Shown here piece after piece: positions 17,156-25,430 of a DNA stretch of 64,000 nt (position 1 is its first letter; every line of letters starts with the position of its first letter). The notes under the pieces are model-generated. The model saw only the letters and a program-made list of their open reading frames with translations. It did not search any database and had not been told where the DNA came from. Origin of the DNA: Paraburkholderia sp. PREW-6R (GTDB lineage Bacteria; Pseudomonadota; Gammaproteobacteria; Burkholderiales; Burkholderiaceae); the NCBI RefSeq assembly GCF_039621805.1, contig NZ_CP155076.1, positions 1 to 64,000 of the forward strand, in the 5' to 3' direction. A program made the translations under genes and the position numbers.

Positions 17156-17269
17156 TTTATACACGAATGTTGCGATTTTAGGGCTGGTCTATAATCACAA
17201 CACATGACATCGCAATAAAATCAAGGATTTAGGCCTCAAGACCTTGTAACGCTGTTTTACGTGTATAAA
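17156..17269. repeat. Nested inverted-repeat module (copy c)
   Basis: Outer arms TTTATACACG (17156-17165) and CGTGTATAAA (17260-17269) equal those of copy a. Inner arms TGTTGCGATT (17168-17177) and AATCACAACA (17193-17202) differ from copy a at both members of one pair (G-C to T-A), which preserves pairing; one further position is mismatched. Confidence 0.6.
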
Positions 17270-17296
17270 CGAATTTCTTTGCGGCGACCGCTTTTG

Positions 17297-17434
17297 TCAA
17301 AGAAGCCACGCTAGCGCCGGGCTTGTGAGAGCGTGGTACGTGACGATGATGGCGAGCGCCGATAGTGTTAGCAGCTGCGGCCACAACTTCTCGCGATGGC
17401 GGTACGCGGCGCGAATGTAATCGACGGGGGACAT
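17297..17434 (-). CDS. 45-residue single-pass membrane protein (copy C)
   Basis: The same protein as copy A (6691-6828), in a block of about 590 bp nearly identical between 6500-7090 and 17110-17700. ATG 17434 with GGAG upstream. Confidence 0.65.
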   Translation of the reverse strand: MSPVDYIRAAYRHREKLWPQLLTLSALAIIVTYHALTSPALAWLL

Positions 17435-17516
17435 AGTTTCTCCGGGGATGGTGCGCTCACCGGGATGGTGAGAGCAGGTGAGTCCAGTATGACTGGACCG
17501 CCGCGAAGCCAAGTCA

Positions 17517-17885
17517 TCAGCGGTTGCGATCAGGTAGATTGTCCACGGCTGCCGATACCCGGTTTTCAAACGAGCATTGCTCGTCACCACCTGTCGCCGG
17601 GATACGTGGGAACCGCACTGACGCCACGCCGTCGATGTAAACGAATCTCGCCATTTGCTGCAACTCGCGATAGCGCGCTGCGTCGTCAAGCACCGGGTCG
17701 ATCGGCCAGAAGTCCCGGGTCGTGATCTTTCCGTCGACGATCTTCTGTGCGAGCATCGAGAACATCGGACCGCGCTTTTCCCAGTCTTCCGTTGTGCGCG
17801 CAAGCAGGTCGAGCACGTAGAGTGCGTCGATCGGCGAGTTTTCTTTTGTATCAGATCCAGCAGTTCGCCCTCGGTCGCGGCTGGG
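17517..17885 (-). pseudogene. Unrecognised plasmid gene, copy C, frameshifted
   Basis: SPIDALYVLDLLARTTEDWEKRGPMFSMLAQKIVDGKITTRDFWPIDPVLDDAARYRELQQMARFVYIDGV... is open to TGA at 17517. The upstream codons ATEGELLDLIQKK lie in a different frame; comparison with copy B shows one base lost near 17840. The function is unknown. All three copies of this gene in the window are damaged in different ways. Confidence 0.6.
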
Positions 17886-18057
17886 CGGTTCGAACGCTGA
17901 TTCCAGATCTTTCAGGCTTCATCGAGCGCGGCATGCTTGTCGTCAGTGAAAGCGATCCACGGCGTTCGCTTTCCGCACTCATCGCATTAGATGCAGCAGA
18001 GCCGGGTGTCCGGCCTCACGCCGGATATAGCCTCAGGCTACAAGCATATCCCGCATG

Positions 18058-18986
18058 TCAAGCCGCCGGTGGTAGCACGACGAACGCGAGCGGCGACGGC
18101 GGTATCCATTCGACGCACGGTTCGTTGCGCGACGCGTACAGCGCCTGCTTCTCTCGCTTGCGTGCCTGGTATGCGTCGTTTGGTTCCATGCCGTAGACCT
18201 GGATCACTGCTGGCCTCGCGGTGTCTGTGAGGCGGAAGTCGGGCAGCATGTCGTCGCCATCGTTGCGGCGCAAGGGCTTCTCAAAGCGCCGGCGTTCCTG
18301 CACAAGACGGTTCGCCATCTCAACCTCGTAGCTCGAGTCGCAGGGGATGAAGGCGCGGTTGCAGAGCTGCAGCGCAAGATCGATTGCGCGTGGATTTCCG
18401 TCCTTCATGCGTTCAACGACGATTGCGGCGACAACGCGAGCTTGTGGCCTGCCTATCATCGGCCATGCGTGGCGGAAAGAACTTCATGCCGCGTTGACCA
18501 GTTGTTCCGAAACGTAGAAAGCCTCGTACGTCTGCTCAGGCGCACGACGAATACGTATCTGGAAGGATAGCTGGCCTTGATTTCCGCGATCACGACGCCG
18601 CGATGCGATTCAGTCGGTGTCGTCCGGATCCGGTCCAGGAAGGTGTCGAACTCGGCTTTTATGGTCGCGAGTTCCGTTTCTTCGTACCGGCGCATGACGT
18701 GAACGACGTCCTGGACCGGCTTGCCATTCAGCTGCCCTTCGCCCAGCACCGCAAGGATCTGTGCGCTGCAGGTGCCCCAATTGCGCTGCGTTGCGCCGGT
18801 CCAATAGTTCAGGCCCGCGTCCATCCATACCCGTTGCAGGAATCCGAGGAGCGGTGCAGACCGGCGCGACGTAGAACCGTGGCTGACGTTCGCCGGCCCC
18901 GGGCTTTTAACCGGTCCGACCGTACGAACAGTCAGTGCAACGTCGAGACGGGCATTGAGTCCATCCGGCGTTAACTGACCCCGCAA
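18058..18986 (-). pseudogene. DUF1173-like plasmid protein, 5'-truncated with frameshift and stop
   Basis: The upstream half (GFLQRVWMDAGLNYWTGATQRNWGTCSAQILAVLGEGQLNGKPVQDVVHV...) and the downstream half (MANRLVQERRRFEKPLRRNDGDDMLPDFRLTDTARPAVIQVYGMEPNDAYQARKREKQALYASRNEPCVEW) both look like DUF1173, whose C-terminus resembles a nuclease-like fold. Between them the frame must shift near 18520-18545 (RAPEQTYEAFYVSEQLVNAA) and cross a TGA near 18485. The 5' end stops at an IS-end-like sequence at about 18971. The family call is from memory of the C-terminal motif and is moderate. Confidence 0.5.
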
Positions 18987-19000
18987 AGTTGGACACTTTT
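18971..19000. mobile_element. Solo IS150-type terminus (remnant)
   Basis: TTAACTGACCCCGCAAAGTT and GGACA follow the same pattern as the left end of the element at 10445. No transposase is attached. It coincides with the 5' break of the DUF1173-like gene, so a past insertion with deletion, or recombination between IS copies, is likely. Confidence 0.5.
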
Positions 19001-19142
19001 GCAGGCAGTCTTGTGGGCAAGTATTCGGAAGAGACGAACCTCGCGGTCGTCGAGGATTATTGTTCGGGAACGTCGGGGCTCAAAGTCTTTGCTCGCCGCC
19101 AGATTCCCGCGCTGTGCAGCAAGCGATTCGTTTAACGCCTGT

Positions 19143-19367
19143 TCAGAACGAACGCGGTCGGGCCAGAACCCGTGAACGAACTGCAGGTGGCATATCGCGA
19201 ATCGCATCCGACACGCCCGCCAGTTCTGAAACGATTGCCGTATCGATCACCACGCTTACCGCGGCGGATTGAGGTCGCAACTGAATTACGCCGACGCCGA
19301 GCGTCGCCGCGGACGTGAGCACGCCGATGGCGAGAACGGACAGCGTGGCGCGTTGACTGAATTTCAT
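19143..19367 (-). CDS. Hypothetical protein with N-terminal hydrophobic segment
   Basis: MKFSQRATLSVLAIGVLTSAATLGVGVIQL then about 45 residues (SVVIDTAIVSELAGVSDAIRDMPPAVRSRVL). A basic start followed by a hydrophobic stretch suggests a signal peptide or a membrane anchor. The ribosome site is poor and the 3' end lies in disturbed sequence, so it may be a fragment. Confidence 0.35.
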   Translation of the reverse strand: MKFSQRATLSVLAIGVLTSAATLGVGVIQLRPQSAAVSVVIDTAIVSELAGVSDAIRDMPPAVRSRVLARPRSF

Positions 19368-19675
19368 GGTCACTGAATTTAAGCGCGCAGCAAGCGCAGC
19401 AATGCAGCCAATTTTCAGTAGGATGGCTCAGTGACGGGCGCCTAAAGGAGCCGAAAAAAGCGGAGCATTTGCTTCGGTCAGGCTGCGTGGACCGAAAGGG
19501 CGGCGTAATGGGGAAGCGCGAAAGAGATGGCAAAACAGCGATCATTCTCCGGATAGTCCCGTAACGCGTTATAAGCCGCTGTGCCTGTTCGGCCCAATAA
19601 GGCAATTGCCCGGTCAGATAGCCGACTGGGAGCGGGTGGAGACAGCGACTGTCGCGAGACGTCGGCAGTGACGTC

Positions 19676-19709
19676 TTATCCACAGACTTCTTCACATTTC
19701 TGTGGATAA
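19676..19709. promoter_or_regulatory. Two perfect DnaA boxes as an inverted repeat
   Basis: TTATCCACA at 19676-19684 and TGTGGATAA at 19701-19709 are exact DnaA boxes in opposite orientation. Extended by two bases they form an 11-bp perfect inverted repeat (TTATCCACAGA). It may be an origin element, a replication-linked operator, or a coincidental hairpin. Confidence 0.55.
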
Positions 19710-19934
19710 AGCTGGGCGGACGAGCCCCGAGAGGCAGGTTGAAATCGCCGTAATCCGTCACCGGCGACAGGCAATGCACGCCGTATCGTTTACCTATCAC
19801 CCGCGCTCTAGGCATCGACTAGCGCTTACGCGCGATCCAAGTGATGTCCGCATCTAGCGAACGCTTATTCAACCCAGACGGGGAATCATCCCGCTCTGGC
19901 GTGGTGTCCCGTCAATTCCATTGAGGGAAACACC

Positions 19935-20722
19935 ATGTACACAGCACTCATTCAGCAGTTCAAGGATGCGCAGGTAAAGGCTGCGGCCGCTTATCTGGAA
20001 GTCGGCGCGGCTGAGACCGCTCTGTTTCCGGGCGACGGCGAGTATTGCTACCGCGCTGCTGAGTCCCGGTCGAGTTCCGGAGCGCGAACTCAGCGACTTC
20101 TGCAATCAACTCTCGCATGTGCTCGTGAGAGAGGCGGTCCGACGTTTCTCGCCAGACGGCGGCCGGTTGGAGATCGACGACAGCAAGGAGTTCGACAACG
20201 CATCAATCGATATTTGCGGCGCGCTCCAGGCTGGCAAATGTCCGGACTTCGACGCGTTCTGGGCTTATCTGAAGCGCACCTACAGCGGCGACGCCGGTAA
20301 GCGTATCGGCCTGGTTCAGGCCGCGAAACTGATCATCGATGGTTCTACATTCGCCCCAACTCCGAGATCAAGCGGACGTCCAGCGCCATCGTGCGGGAAG
20401 CACGAAAGCTGGAGCGAACCGTGCCACCGTTCCAGCGCTCGCCGGCCGACCTATCAATCGCGGCAGACCGTCGCAAATATCACACGCGGTCTGGGGGCCT
20501 TCTCGGGTCACGCCGGATTTGAAGTACTAGCGTCGGAGCTGAAGCACGGGCGGCTGCTGGATTACCAGTTTGAAACCCGCGAGAAGGTGTGTCTAAGCGG
20601 CCCTGATATCGTGATGTACAACGAGAAATGAAGTTCAAGTTCTCGCATCAGGTGGGCGATGCCCTTTCGCTGTTTATCAGCGAGTTCGGTGCCGACTACC
20701 TGGCCTCGCGTGAGCACTACTG
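19935..20722 (+). pseudogene. Unrecognised plasmid gene with several frameshifts
   Basis: ATG 19935 follows GAGGGAAA. The reading MYTALIQQFKDAQVKAAAAYLEVGAAETALFPGDGEYCYRAA shifts frame near 20060 to continue as LSDFCNQLSHVLVREAVRRFSPDGGRLEIDDSKEFDNASIDICGALQAGKCPDFDAFWAYLKRTYSGDAGKRIGLVQAAKLIIDG. It shifts again near 20340 (FYIRPNSEIKRTSSAIVREARKLERTVPPFQRSP) and finally reads KFKFSHQVGDALSLFISEFGADYLASREHY to 20722. The layout recalls DUF4942-type plasmid proteins, but I cannot confirm this. It is clearly decayed. Confidence 0.5.
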
Positions 20723-20814
20723 ATCGGATGCTCCGCATGCTCCGTCACCGCGTTTATCTTTTTACCCGCTACGTCACCAGGACTTAGGGCTTAACCACCG
20801 ACGATCCGCTTACA

Positions 20815-21160
20815 TCGTGCGCGCAGGCGAGTGCTACTCGCCAATGTTCCGCGCTGCGGCGTTGCGACACCTCGTGCAGCGCGCGCCGCTGGGTGTGACA
20901 GGTGGACAGTGCTTTTCTCGGCTCCCAGATCATCGGAAACGGGCGCGGCCGCTACATTTCTGGTGCCCTGTCGGGTGCTGCCGCCGGCTTCTTTTCCCAG
21001 CACGTAAGCGCTGCGATGTCACGTCACAGTGGCATCGAGGTCTTTTTTCGACGGGCCAACGGTCAGACCGTTGTTGTGTCGCAGGTCGATGACCAGCAGT
21101 TCGCTCCCGCGAACACGTTTTCTTGTTTCCAGCGGGCCCGGCTACCGTATCACCCAATGA
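20815..21160 (+). pseudogene. SlyB-like glycine-zipper outer-membrane lipoprotein, frameshifted
   Basis: LGSQIIGNGRGRYISGALSGAAAGFFSQHVSAAMSRHSGIEVFFRRANGQTVVVSQVDDQQFAPA has the glycine-zipper helix and following beta segment of SlyB/Pcp-type proteins. A one-base shift near 21112 restores the expected ending TRFLVSSGPGYRITQ and TGA at 21158-21160. The N-terminus with lipobox is not readable in one frame. It probably no longer makes a lipoprotein. Confidence 0.55.
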
Positions 21161-21190
21161 CTATTCGCGCCTTCACGGCGCTTTCCCTTG

Positions 21191-21232
21191 CGGGGCAACC
21201 CTCCGTAAGGGAGTTGCCCCGTTTTTCCGAGG
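21191..21232 (+). terminator. Hairpin-T terminator abutting the next start
   Basis: CGGGGCAAC at 21191-21199 pairs with GTTGCCCCG at 21213-21221, followed by TTTTT (21222-21226). GAGG at 21229-21232 is the ribosome site of the gene starting at 21239, so terminator and leader are fused. Confidence 0.7.
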
Positions 21233-21238
21233 TCCAGC

Positions 21239-21628
21239 ATGAAATTCCCGAAGTCGTTCTACACGGATCGTCGATCCGGCGGCGCCGGCGCTACCGCTGC
21301 TCTCCAGCAGCAGGCCGCGCGCGTTCTTCGCCGGGTGGCGCAGGGCCTGCGCCTCCGCTCCCGCGAGATTGTCTTTGAACCGTCGCGCCGGAATTTTCCG
21401 GGGCGCGTGTCGCTTCGCACCGAGACGCTGATTGTCGACTTGCTGGATCGGCCGTGCCAGAAACCGGTGGCGCTCAGCTTCCGCACGCGCCGCGGCCGTT
21501 CGGTTTTAACGGGCGGCGGTGAGAACTATGTGCCGCTCGAGCAGATCGAGACCGCATGTGGTTATCACTCGTTCCTCGATGGCCTTCGCCTCGCCGGTGG
21601 CATCGACACCTCCTCCGGAGGTCGATAA
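21239..21628 (+). CDS. Hypothetical plasmid protein, 129 residues
   Basis: MKFPKSFYTDRRSGGAGATAALQQQAARVLRRVAQGLRLRSREIVFEPSRRNFPGRVSLRTETLIVDLLDRP... A basic soluble protein without membrane spans. Good GAGG ribosome site. The stop overlaps the ATG of the next gene (TAATG), so the two are translationally coupled. No family recognised. Confidence 0.6.
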   Translation: MKFPKSFYTDRRSGGAGATAALQQQAARVLRRVAQGLRLRSREIVFEPSRRNFPGRVSLRTETLIVDLLDRPCQKPVALSFRTRRGRSVLTGGGENYVPLEQIETACGYHSFLDGLRLAGGIDTSSGGR

Positions 21629-22080
21629 TGAAACTTGCGAACGTCAAGGTCGAATATTCGTGCGGCACGACGATTACGGACCGGGTGACGCTTGATCCGG
21701 CAACGGGGCAAGTGCATCTGCCTCCGCGTCTTCAGACGCTGCTGCACGTGATGGACGAAACCGAGTGCTCCCCGTCTTTTGTTCTGGAGTACAACGGCTC
21801 GTCGTTCCCTGTTACGGTGGATCCAGATGGATTTCGGAAGATCGGCGAGCCCGACGACCCAAAATCGGCCCTGGAGCAACTAGTGAACCCCACCAAGGAT
21901 CAGCGGCAGCAAAATGCGCGTTTCCTGCATACCCTGTCGGCGGCATCCATCGGTGGCCTCGTTGGCTACGTTCACGCCGCATCCAGGCTGGACTCGACGA
22001 CTATTGCCGGCACGGCGATCCTCGCAATAGTTGCGGTACTATTGTGGTACGTCGGATTTGTTGAAATGAAAGGAGAATGA
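21628..22080 (+). CDS. Hypothetical protein with C-terminal membrane hairpin, 150 residues
   Basis: An N-terminal soluble region (MKLANVKVEYSCGTTITDRVTLDPATGQVHLPPRLQTLLHVMDETE) is followed by two hydrophobic helices near residues 107-122 (AASIGGLVGYVHAA) and 127-147 (TIAGTAILAIVAVLLWYVGFV). It starts within the preceding stop codon, and the following 38-residue gene starts 1 bp after its stop. It is likely a membrane-anchored plasmid protein of unknown function, tail-anchored with the N-terminal part in the cytoplasm. Confidence 0.6.
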   Translation: MKLANVKVEYSCGTTITDRVTLDPATGQVHLPPRLQTLLHVMDETECSPSFVLEYNGSSFPVTVDPDGFRKIGEPDDPKSALEQLVNPTKDQRQQNARFLHTLSAASIGGLVGYVHAASRLDSTTIAGTAILAIVAVLLWYVGFVEMKGE

Positions 22081-22081
22081 A

Positions 22082-22198
22082 ATGGTTGCAAACCTCATCA
22101 CTCTCGTTGTGGGCGTGTCCATTGCAGCGTTCTTTCTCTGGACCAACAACAATGGCCGCAAGCGTGATCATGAGCGCCTGTTTGGCAAACGTGATTAA
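22082..22198 (+). CDS. 38-residue single-span membrane protein
   Basis: MVANLITLVVGVSIAAFFLW followed by a charged tail TNNNGRKRDHERLFGKRD. GGAG lies 9-12 bp before ATG 22082, inside the end of the preceding gene. The positive tail predicts a cytoplasmic C-terminus. It forms the third gene of a tight cluster (21239-22198) and is followed by a terminator hairpin. Confidence 0.6.
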   Translation: MVANLITLVVGVSIAAFFLWTNNNGRKRDHERLFGKRD

Positions 22199-22231
22199 TC
22201 ACGCGGCGTAGTGCCGGGTTAGAGGTATCGG

Positions 22232-22261
22232 GCTGTTCCCATCGGGGAGCAGCTTTTTTTT
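22232..22261 (+). terminator. Rho-independent terminator
   Basis: GCTGTTCCC (22232-22240) pairs with GGGAGCAGC (22245-22253, one G-U pair) and is followed by a run of eight T's. It closes the 21239-22198 cluster. Confidence 0.75.
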
Positions 22262-22279
22262 GTCTTTTTTGACTACTGA

Positions 22280-22315
22280 GCGCGCCCCCCGGGGCGCGCT
22301 TTTTTCTTTTTGGAG
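22280..22315 (+). terminator. Second GC-rich hairpin with T-run directly before a ribosome site
   Basis: GCGCGCCCC (22280-22288) pairs with GGGGCGCGC (22291-22299), then TTTTTTCTTTTT, then GGAG (22312-22315) for ATG 22323. Its position in the leader of the next gene suggests attenuation or an RNA-processing role as well as termination. Confidence 0.65.
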
Positions 22316-22322
22316 ACCAGAA

Positions 22323-22820
22323 ATGAACCACGCCTTTGTGAAGCCCGTGGGCTACGAGCAGCCAGTCGCCGTCGTGTCGGCGGGAGAAAACGGAAGCCTC
22401 GCGGCGATCATCGCCGGTACACGTGCCGATTCATCACCGCAGGGCAACCGGCTGGACGTCGAAGGCAGAACCGTCGGAGAAGTCTGCTCGATGCTCTGCA
22501 AGGTGTTACGCAATACGGAGCTTGAGCCGGAATGGCTCGTGACCGCCAATATGCTTGATGACCCCAACGAAGCGACCAGCGGTGCCCGGATGGACCGCAT
22601 CTGCCCTGCTGACAGCGTCTGGAACCGTGTGGCTGTCTCCGTTGACATCGGCAGATCCGAGGGCTGGATCGTCCATGTCGACTGGATCACGCGCACTGAA
22701 ATACCGGACGTCGCGGGCCGCGGATATGCCGTCCTGCCGCTCCTGCGCGCGAAGGTATTTGTCGCGGACCAGGCATGGCAACTGGCGCGCTTTATCTCTC
22801 ACGCGATCGACCGGACGTAG
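22323..22820 (+). CDS. Hypothetical plasmid protein, 165 residues
   Basis: MNHAFVKPVGYEQPVAVVSAGENGSLAAIIAGTRADSSPQGNRLDVEGRTVGEVCSMLCKVLRNTELEPEWLVTANMLDDPNEAT... A soluble acidic protein with no motif I recognise. ATG 22323 was chosen for the GGAG site 8-11 bp upstream; the open frame before it runs through the terminator hairpin and is not coding. The preceding and following gaps each hold a hairpin. Confidence 0.6.
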   Translation: MNHAFVKPVGYEQPVAVVSAGENGSLAAIIAGTRADSSPQGNRLDVEGRTVGEVCSMLCKVLRNTELEPEWLVTANMLDDPNEATSGARMDRICPADSVWNRVAVSVDIGRSEGWIVHVDWITRTEIPDVAGRGYAVLPLLRAKVFVADQAWQLARFISHAIDRT

Positions 22821-22862
22821 TTCTCGTTCACGTCAGACGACGCAACCATCATTTCAACCCTC

Positions 22863-22902
22863 GCGGGCACTCGGCCCGACAGGGAGCGATTGCCCGCTTT
22901 CT
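22863..22902 (+). terminator. Hairpin with T-rich tail before the 22919 gene
   Basis: GCGGGCA (22863-22869) pairs with TGCCCGC (22891-22897) around a long loop, followed by TTTCTATTT. The ribosome site GGAG (22910-22913) for GTG 22919 follows at once. Confidence 0.5.
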
Positions 22903-22918
22903 ATTTCCCGGAGCAATC

Positions 22919-24160
22919 GTGTATCAACTCTCCTTCGCTGGTCTTTCCCTCTCCATCGGCACACTGCTCGAAGTGCTCGCCGTCTTCAGAACCGACAACC
23001 GCCTGCTCGCCTTGGAGTCGTCGGACATCACTTTGATGCAAAGCGGCCAGCCGGTTCAGGTCATCCGCCACAATGGTTCGCTTACCGTGCGCCGGATCAG
23101 ACGCTCGCACTGGAAGCTGCTTTACGATGCGTTCGACCTCACGTCGACTCCGCGACTGATCTTCTCCTCGGAGCAGATCGGGGAGGCGGCCGACGCGCGC
23201 GGCCGACTCGACCTGTTCGAGACGCTGCAGGGCGAGTGCGAGCGCCGGTTCGGGTTCCGCTACGCAGGGCCAGAATATGGCCACACGCGACAGCGGAACG
23301 GCCGGCACGAAGTGCACGTCGCGTATGCGCTCGCAGAAGGCTGCCCGATTCCCGAGCCCGTGCTGGATGAATATCGCCAGTTGCCCGACCGCTTCACGAC
23401 CGACATGACGTGGGGCAGGGTACTGCTTGATGTGCCTGAGTTGCGCGGCGCGATGCCGCCGGATAAGGCGCGAGTGCTGGCAAGCTTGATGTCGCGCGAG
23501 AAGGGCGGCATCAGTTCTGCCAATGCGGCACTGCTCGCGATGGTCATGCGTCTCGCGCCGAACTCCCCGACGTATGAGGAGGTCGATGATCTGCTGTTCA
23601 GTCACGGGCTGCTGCAGGCACATAACCTGCCCGACCGTTATTCGAACCCCGTGCCGCTCGGTACGCCGGTATAGAAGTTTGCCGAGTTGTACCGGCAGAA
23701 TATGGCGGACCGCCGGCGGGACACCGCGATCGCTCGTTTGCGAACTGAACGGTCGGCGGGACGGATGTCTCAACGGACGTTCGATCTGCAGATGCAGATC
23801 GCGTTACTGGAGCATGGCCGCGAGACTTTCGCTCTGGGCAATGAAATTTCCGAGGCGATTGACCGCGGAGACGTGCATTACCTGCTGACGATCATGGACT
23901 GCCCCGACGAGCGCAATCGCGTCGTCAAGCAGACGGTGCGCGAGGTGTTCGGCATCAGGCTGCTCGGTGTGCGGGCTGCTGCGCGTCGCCGCGGCATCTT
24001 TGCGCTGGCGGGCTATGACGAAGCCTGTCAGGCCCAATGGGAATCGGCTGGATCGCCGCAGGCGCGCCAGCACGTGATTGAGATCCATCAGGCGACGCGT
24101 GCGGCCGCGAGCGTTCATCCGGCGATACTTGCCAGGACGCAGACGGCTCACCACGCCTGA
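22919..24160 (+). pseudogene. Hypothetical plasmid protein (~413 codons) interrupted by one amber codon
   Basis: GTG 22919 has GGAG at 22910-22913. The reading VYQLSFAGLSLSIGTLLEVLAVFRTDNRLLALESS...YSNPVPLGTPV ends at TAG 23672-23674. It then continues in the same frame as KFAELYRQNMADRRRDTAIARLRTERSAGRMSQRTFDLQMQIALLEHGRETF...THHA to 24160. The downstream part has no ribosome site of its own, so a single point mutation in one gene is the simplest reading. No family recognised. It could also be expressed by readthrough. Confidence 0.6.
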
Positions 24161-24187
24161 TCAGTTTCATCCAGACCTTTTCGACAG

Positions 24188-24212
24188 ACCCGGCTCCGTG
24201 CCGGGTTTTTTT
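24188..24212 (+). terminator. Rho-independent terminator
   Basis: ACCCGGC (24188-24194) pairs with GCCGGGT (24200-24206), followed by TTTTTT. Confidence 0.75.
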
Positions 24213-24243
24213 CGCCCATCCCTCTCGCTGCCGGCGTAAGACC

Positions 24244-25173
24244 ATGCGAAAAAGCGATGACGCGAGGCGTGATCTGCAGGCGGCGACTGAACTTGCTGCC
24301 AGCAAGCCTCTCCTGGACGCTGCCGCAGCGGGTCTTGAGACCGCTCACGCGGACCTGGAAAACGTTGCGAGCGAAGCCGCTGCGCGGTCTGCGCGATACG
24401 AGTCCGAAAAGGCCCGGATGACCGCAGAGATGACCAGAATCCAGCAGGAGTCGAAGCAGCTTGCAGCCGTCGATGTGACGGCGGCGATCGCGGAGACTGA
24501 CCGGAAGCTGGCCGCGAATCGCGAAGCTGTAGCGGCGTTTGAGGGCAGGATCGAAGGTGCAATCCGCGCCTAGACCGTGCTACAGGCAGAAGCGGGCGCG
24601 CTCTCGACTGAACTGGAGGGCTTCTCTGCGACGCAGCGGCGCGCCGACCGGCTCTCCGATGAGATCGCGCAGTGGAAGCTGCTGGCGAAAGGGCTTGGCA
24701 ACGACGGTGTCATCGCGTTGACGATCGACGACGCGGGGCCGGCACTGACCGACACCGTCAACCGGCTGTTGCTCGCCTGTTACGGCATGCGTTTCACGGC
24801 CGAGATCCGAACGCAGCGCGCGCTTTCAAACGGCGAGCTGCGTGAGGGGTTCGAGATCCTTGTGCATGACGCTGAAGCTGACAGCACGAAGTCTGTGTCG
24901 GTCATGTCCGGTGGTCAGAAGGTCTGGATCAACGAATGTCTCACGCGAGGCATTGCGCTGTACCAGGCACAGAACACGGGCCAGCCCTACCAGACGCTTT
25001 TCAGTGACGAGTCCGATGGTCCGCTTGATCCGCAGCGCAAGCTGCAGTTCATGCGGATGAAGCGGGAAGTGCTGAAGCAGGGCGGCTATGAGCGCGAGTT
25101 TTTCATCTCGCAAACGCCCGACCTCGTGGCAGAAGCCGTTGCGGTAATCGACATTCAGGCGCTGGCCGCATGA
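24244..25173 (+). pseudogene. C-terminal half of an SMC/Rad50-like ATPase, with amber codon
   Basis: An Ala/Glu-rich coiled coil (residues 1-110) runs to TAG at 24571-24573. The same frame then continues through more coil into the ABC-ATPase C-terminal lobe: signature SVMSGGQKVWINECLTRGIAL and Walker B-like LFSDESDGPLDPQRK, followed by a D-loop/H-loop region (EREFFISQTPDLVAEAV). The N-terminal lobe with Walker A is absent, so the gene is truncated at its 5' end as well as carrying a stop. Intact relatives act in DNA end processing or plasmid maintenance. Confidence 0.65.
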
Positions 25174-25200
25174 CGCGCACATCCTTCTAACCCTGTGGGT

Positions 25201-25219
25201 AACGCCCACCGGGGCGTTT
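25201..25219 (+). terminator. Terminator-like hairpin
   Basis: AACGCCC (25201-25207) pairs with GGGCGTT (25212-25218). The T-run is short. It lies between the ATPase remnant and the 61-residue gene. Confidence 0.5.
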
Positions 25220-25244
25220 CCCGCTATCACATTGAGAAACGCCT

Positions 25245-25430
25245 ATGCCAACTGTTCGAGCCATTCAGGGACGCGATGAAGCGGTAACGCTATCGTCCCG
25301 TCCTGCCTCGCCTCGCTCGGGTACCACTCACACCTACGTTCTGAACGGCTCGCTATTGCGTGACGTCTTGATCGACGGCAAGTGGGTCACTGTCCACGCG
25401 GGCAATCCCTGCAGTTCACGCACCGCGTAA
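25245..25430 (+). CDS. Hypothetical protein, 61 residues
   Basis: MPTVRAIQGRDEAVTLSSRPASPRSGTTHTYVLNGSLLRDVLIDGKWVTVHAGNPCSSRTA. The ribosome site is weak (TTGAGAAACG). A short beta-rich sequence, unrecognised; possibly the last intact gene of this block. Confidence 0.4.
   Translation: MPTVRAIQGRDEAVTLSSRPASPRSGTTHTYVLNGSLLRDVLIDGKWVTVHAGNPCSSRTA

Noticed and set aside
17886..18057. Two small hairpins (TCCGGC...GCCGGA and TAGCCT...AGGCTA) as a terminator or attachment site
   Set aside because: Short stems with no T-run and no repeat partner elsewhere; I see no support for a role.
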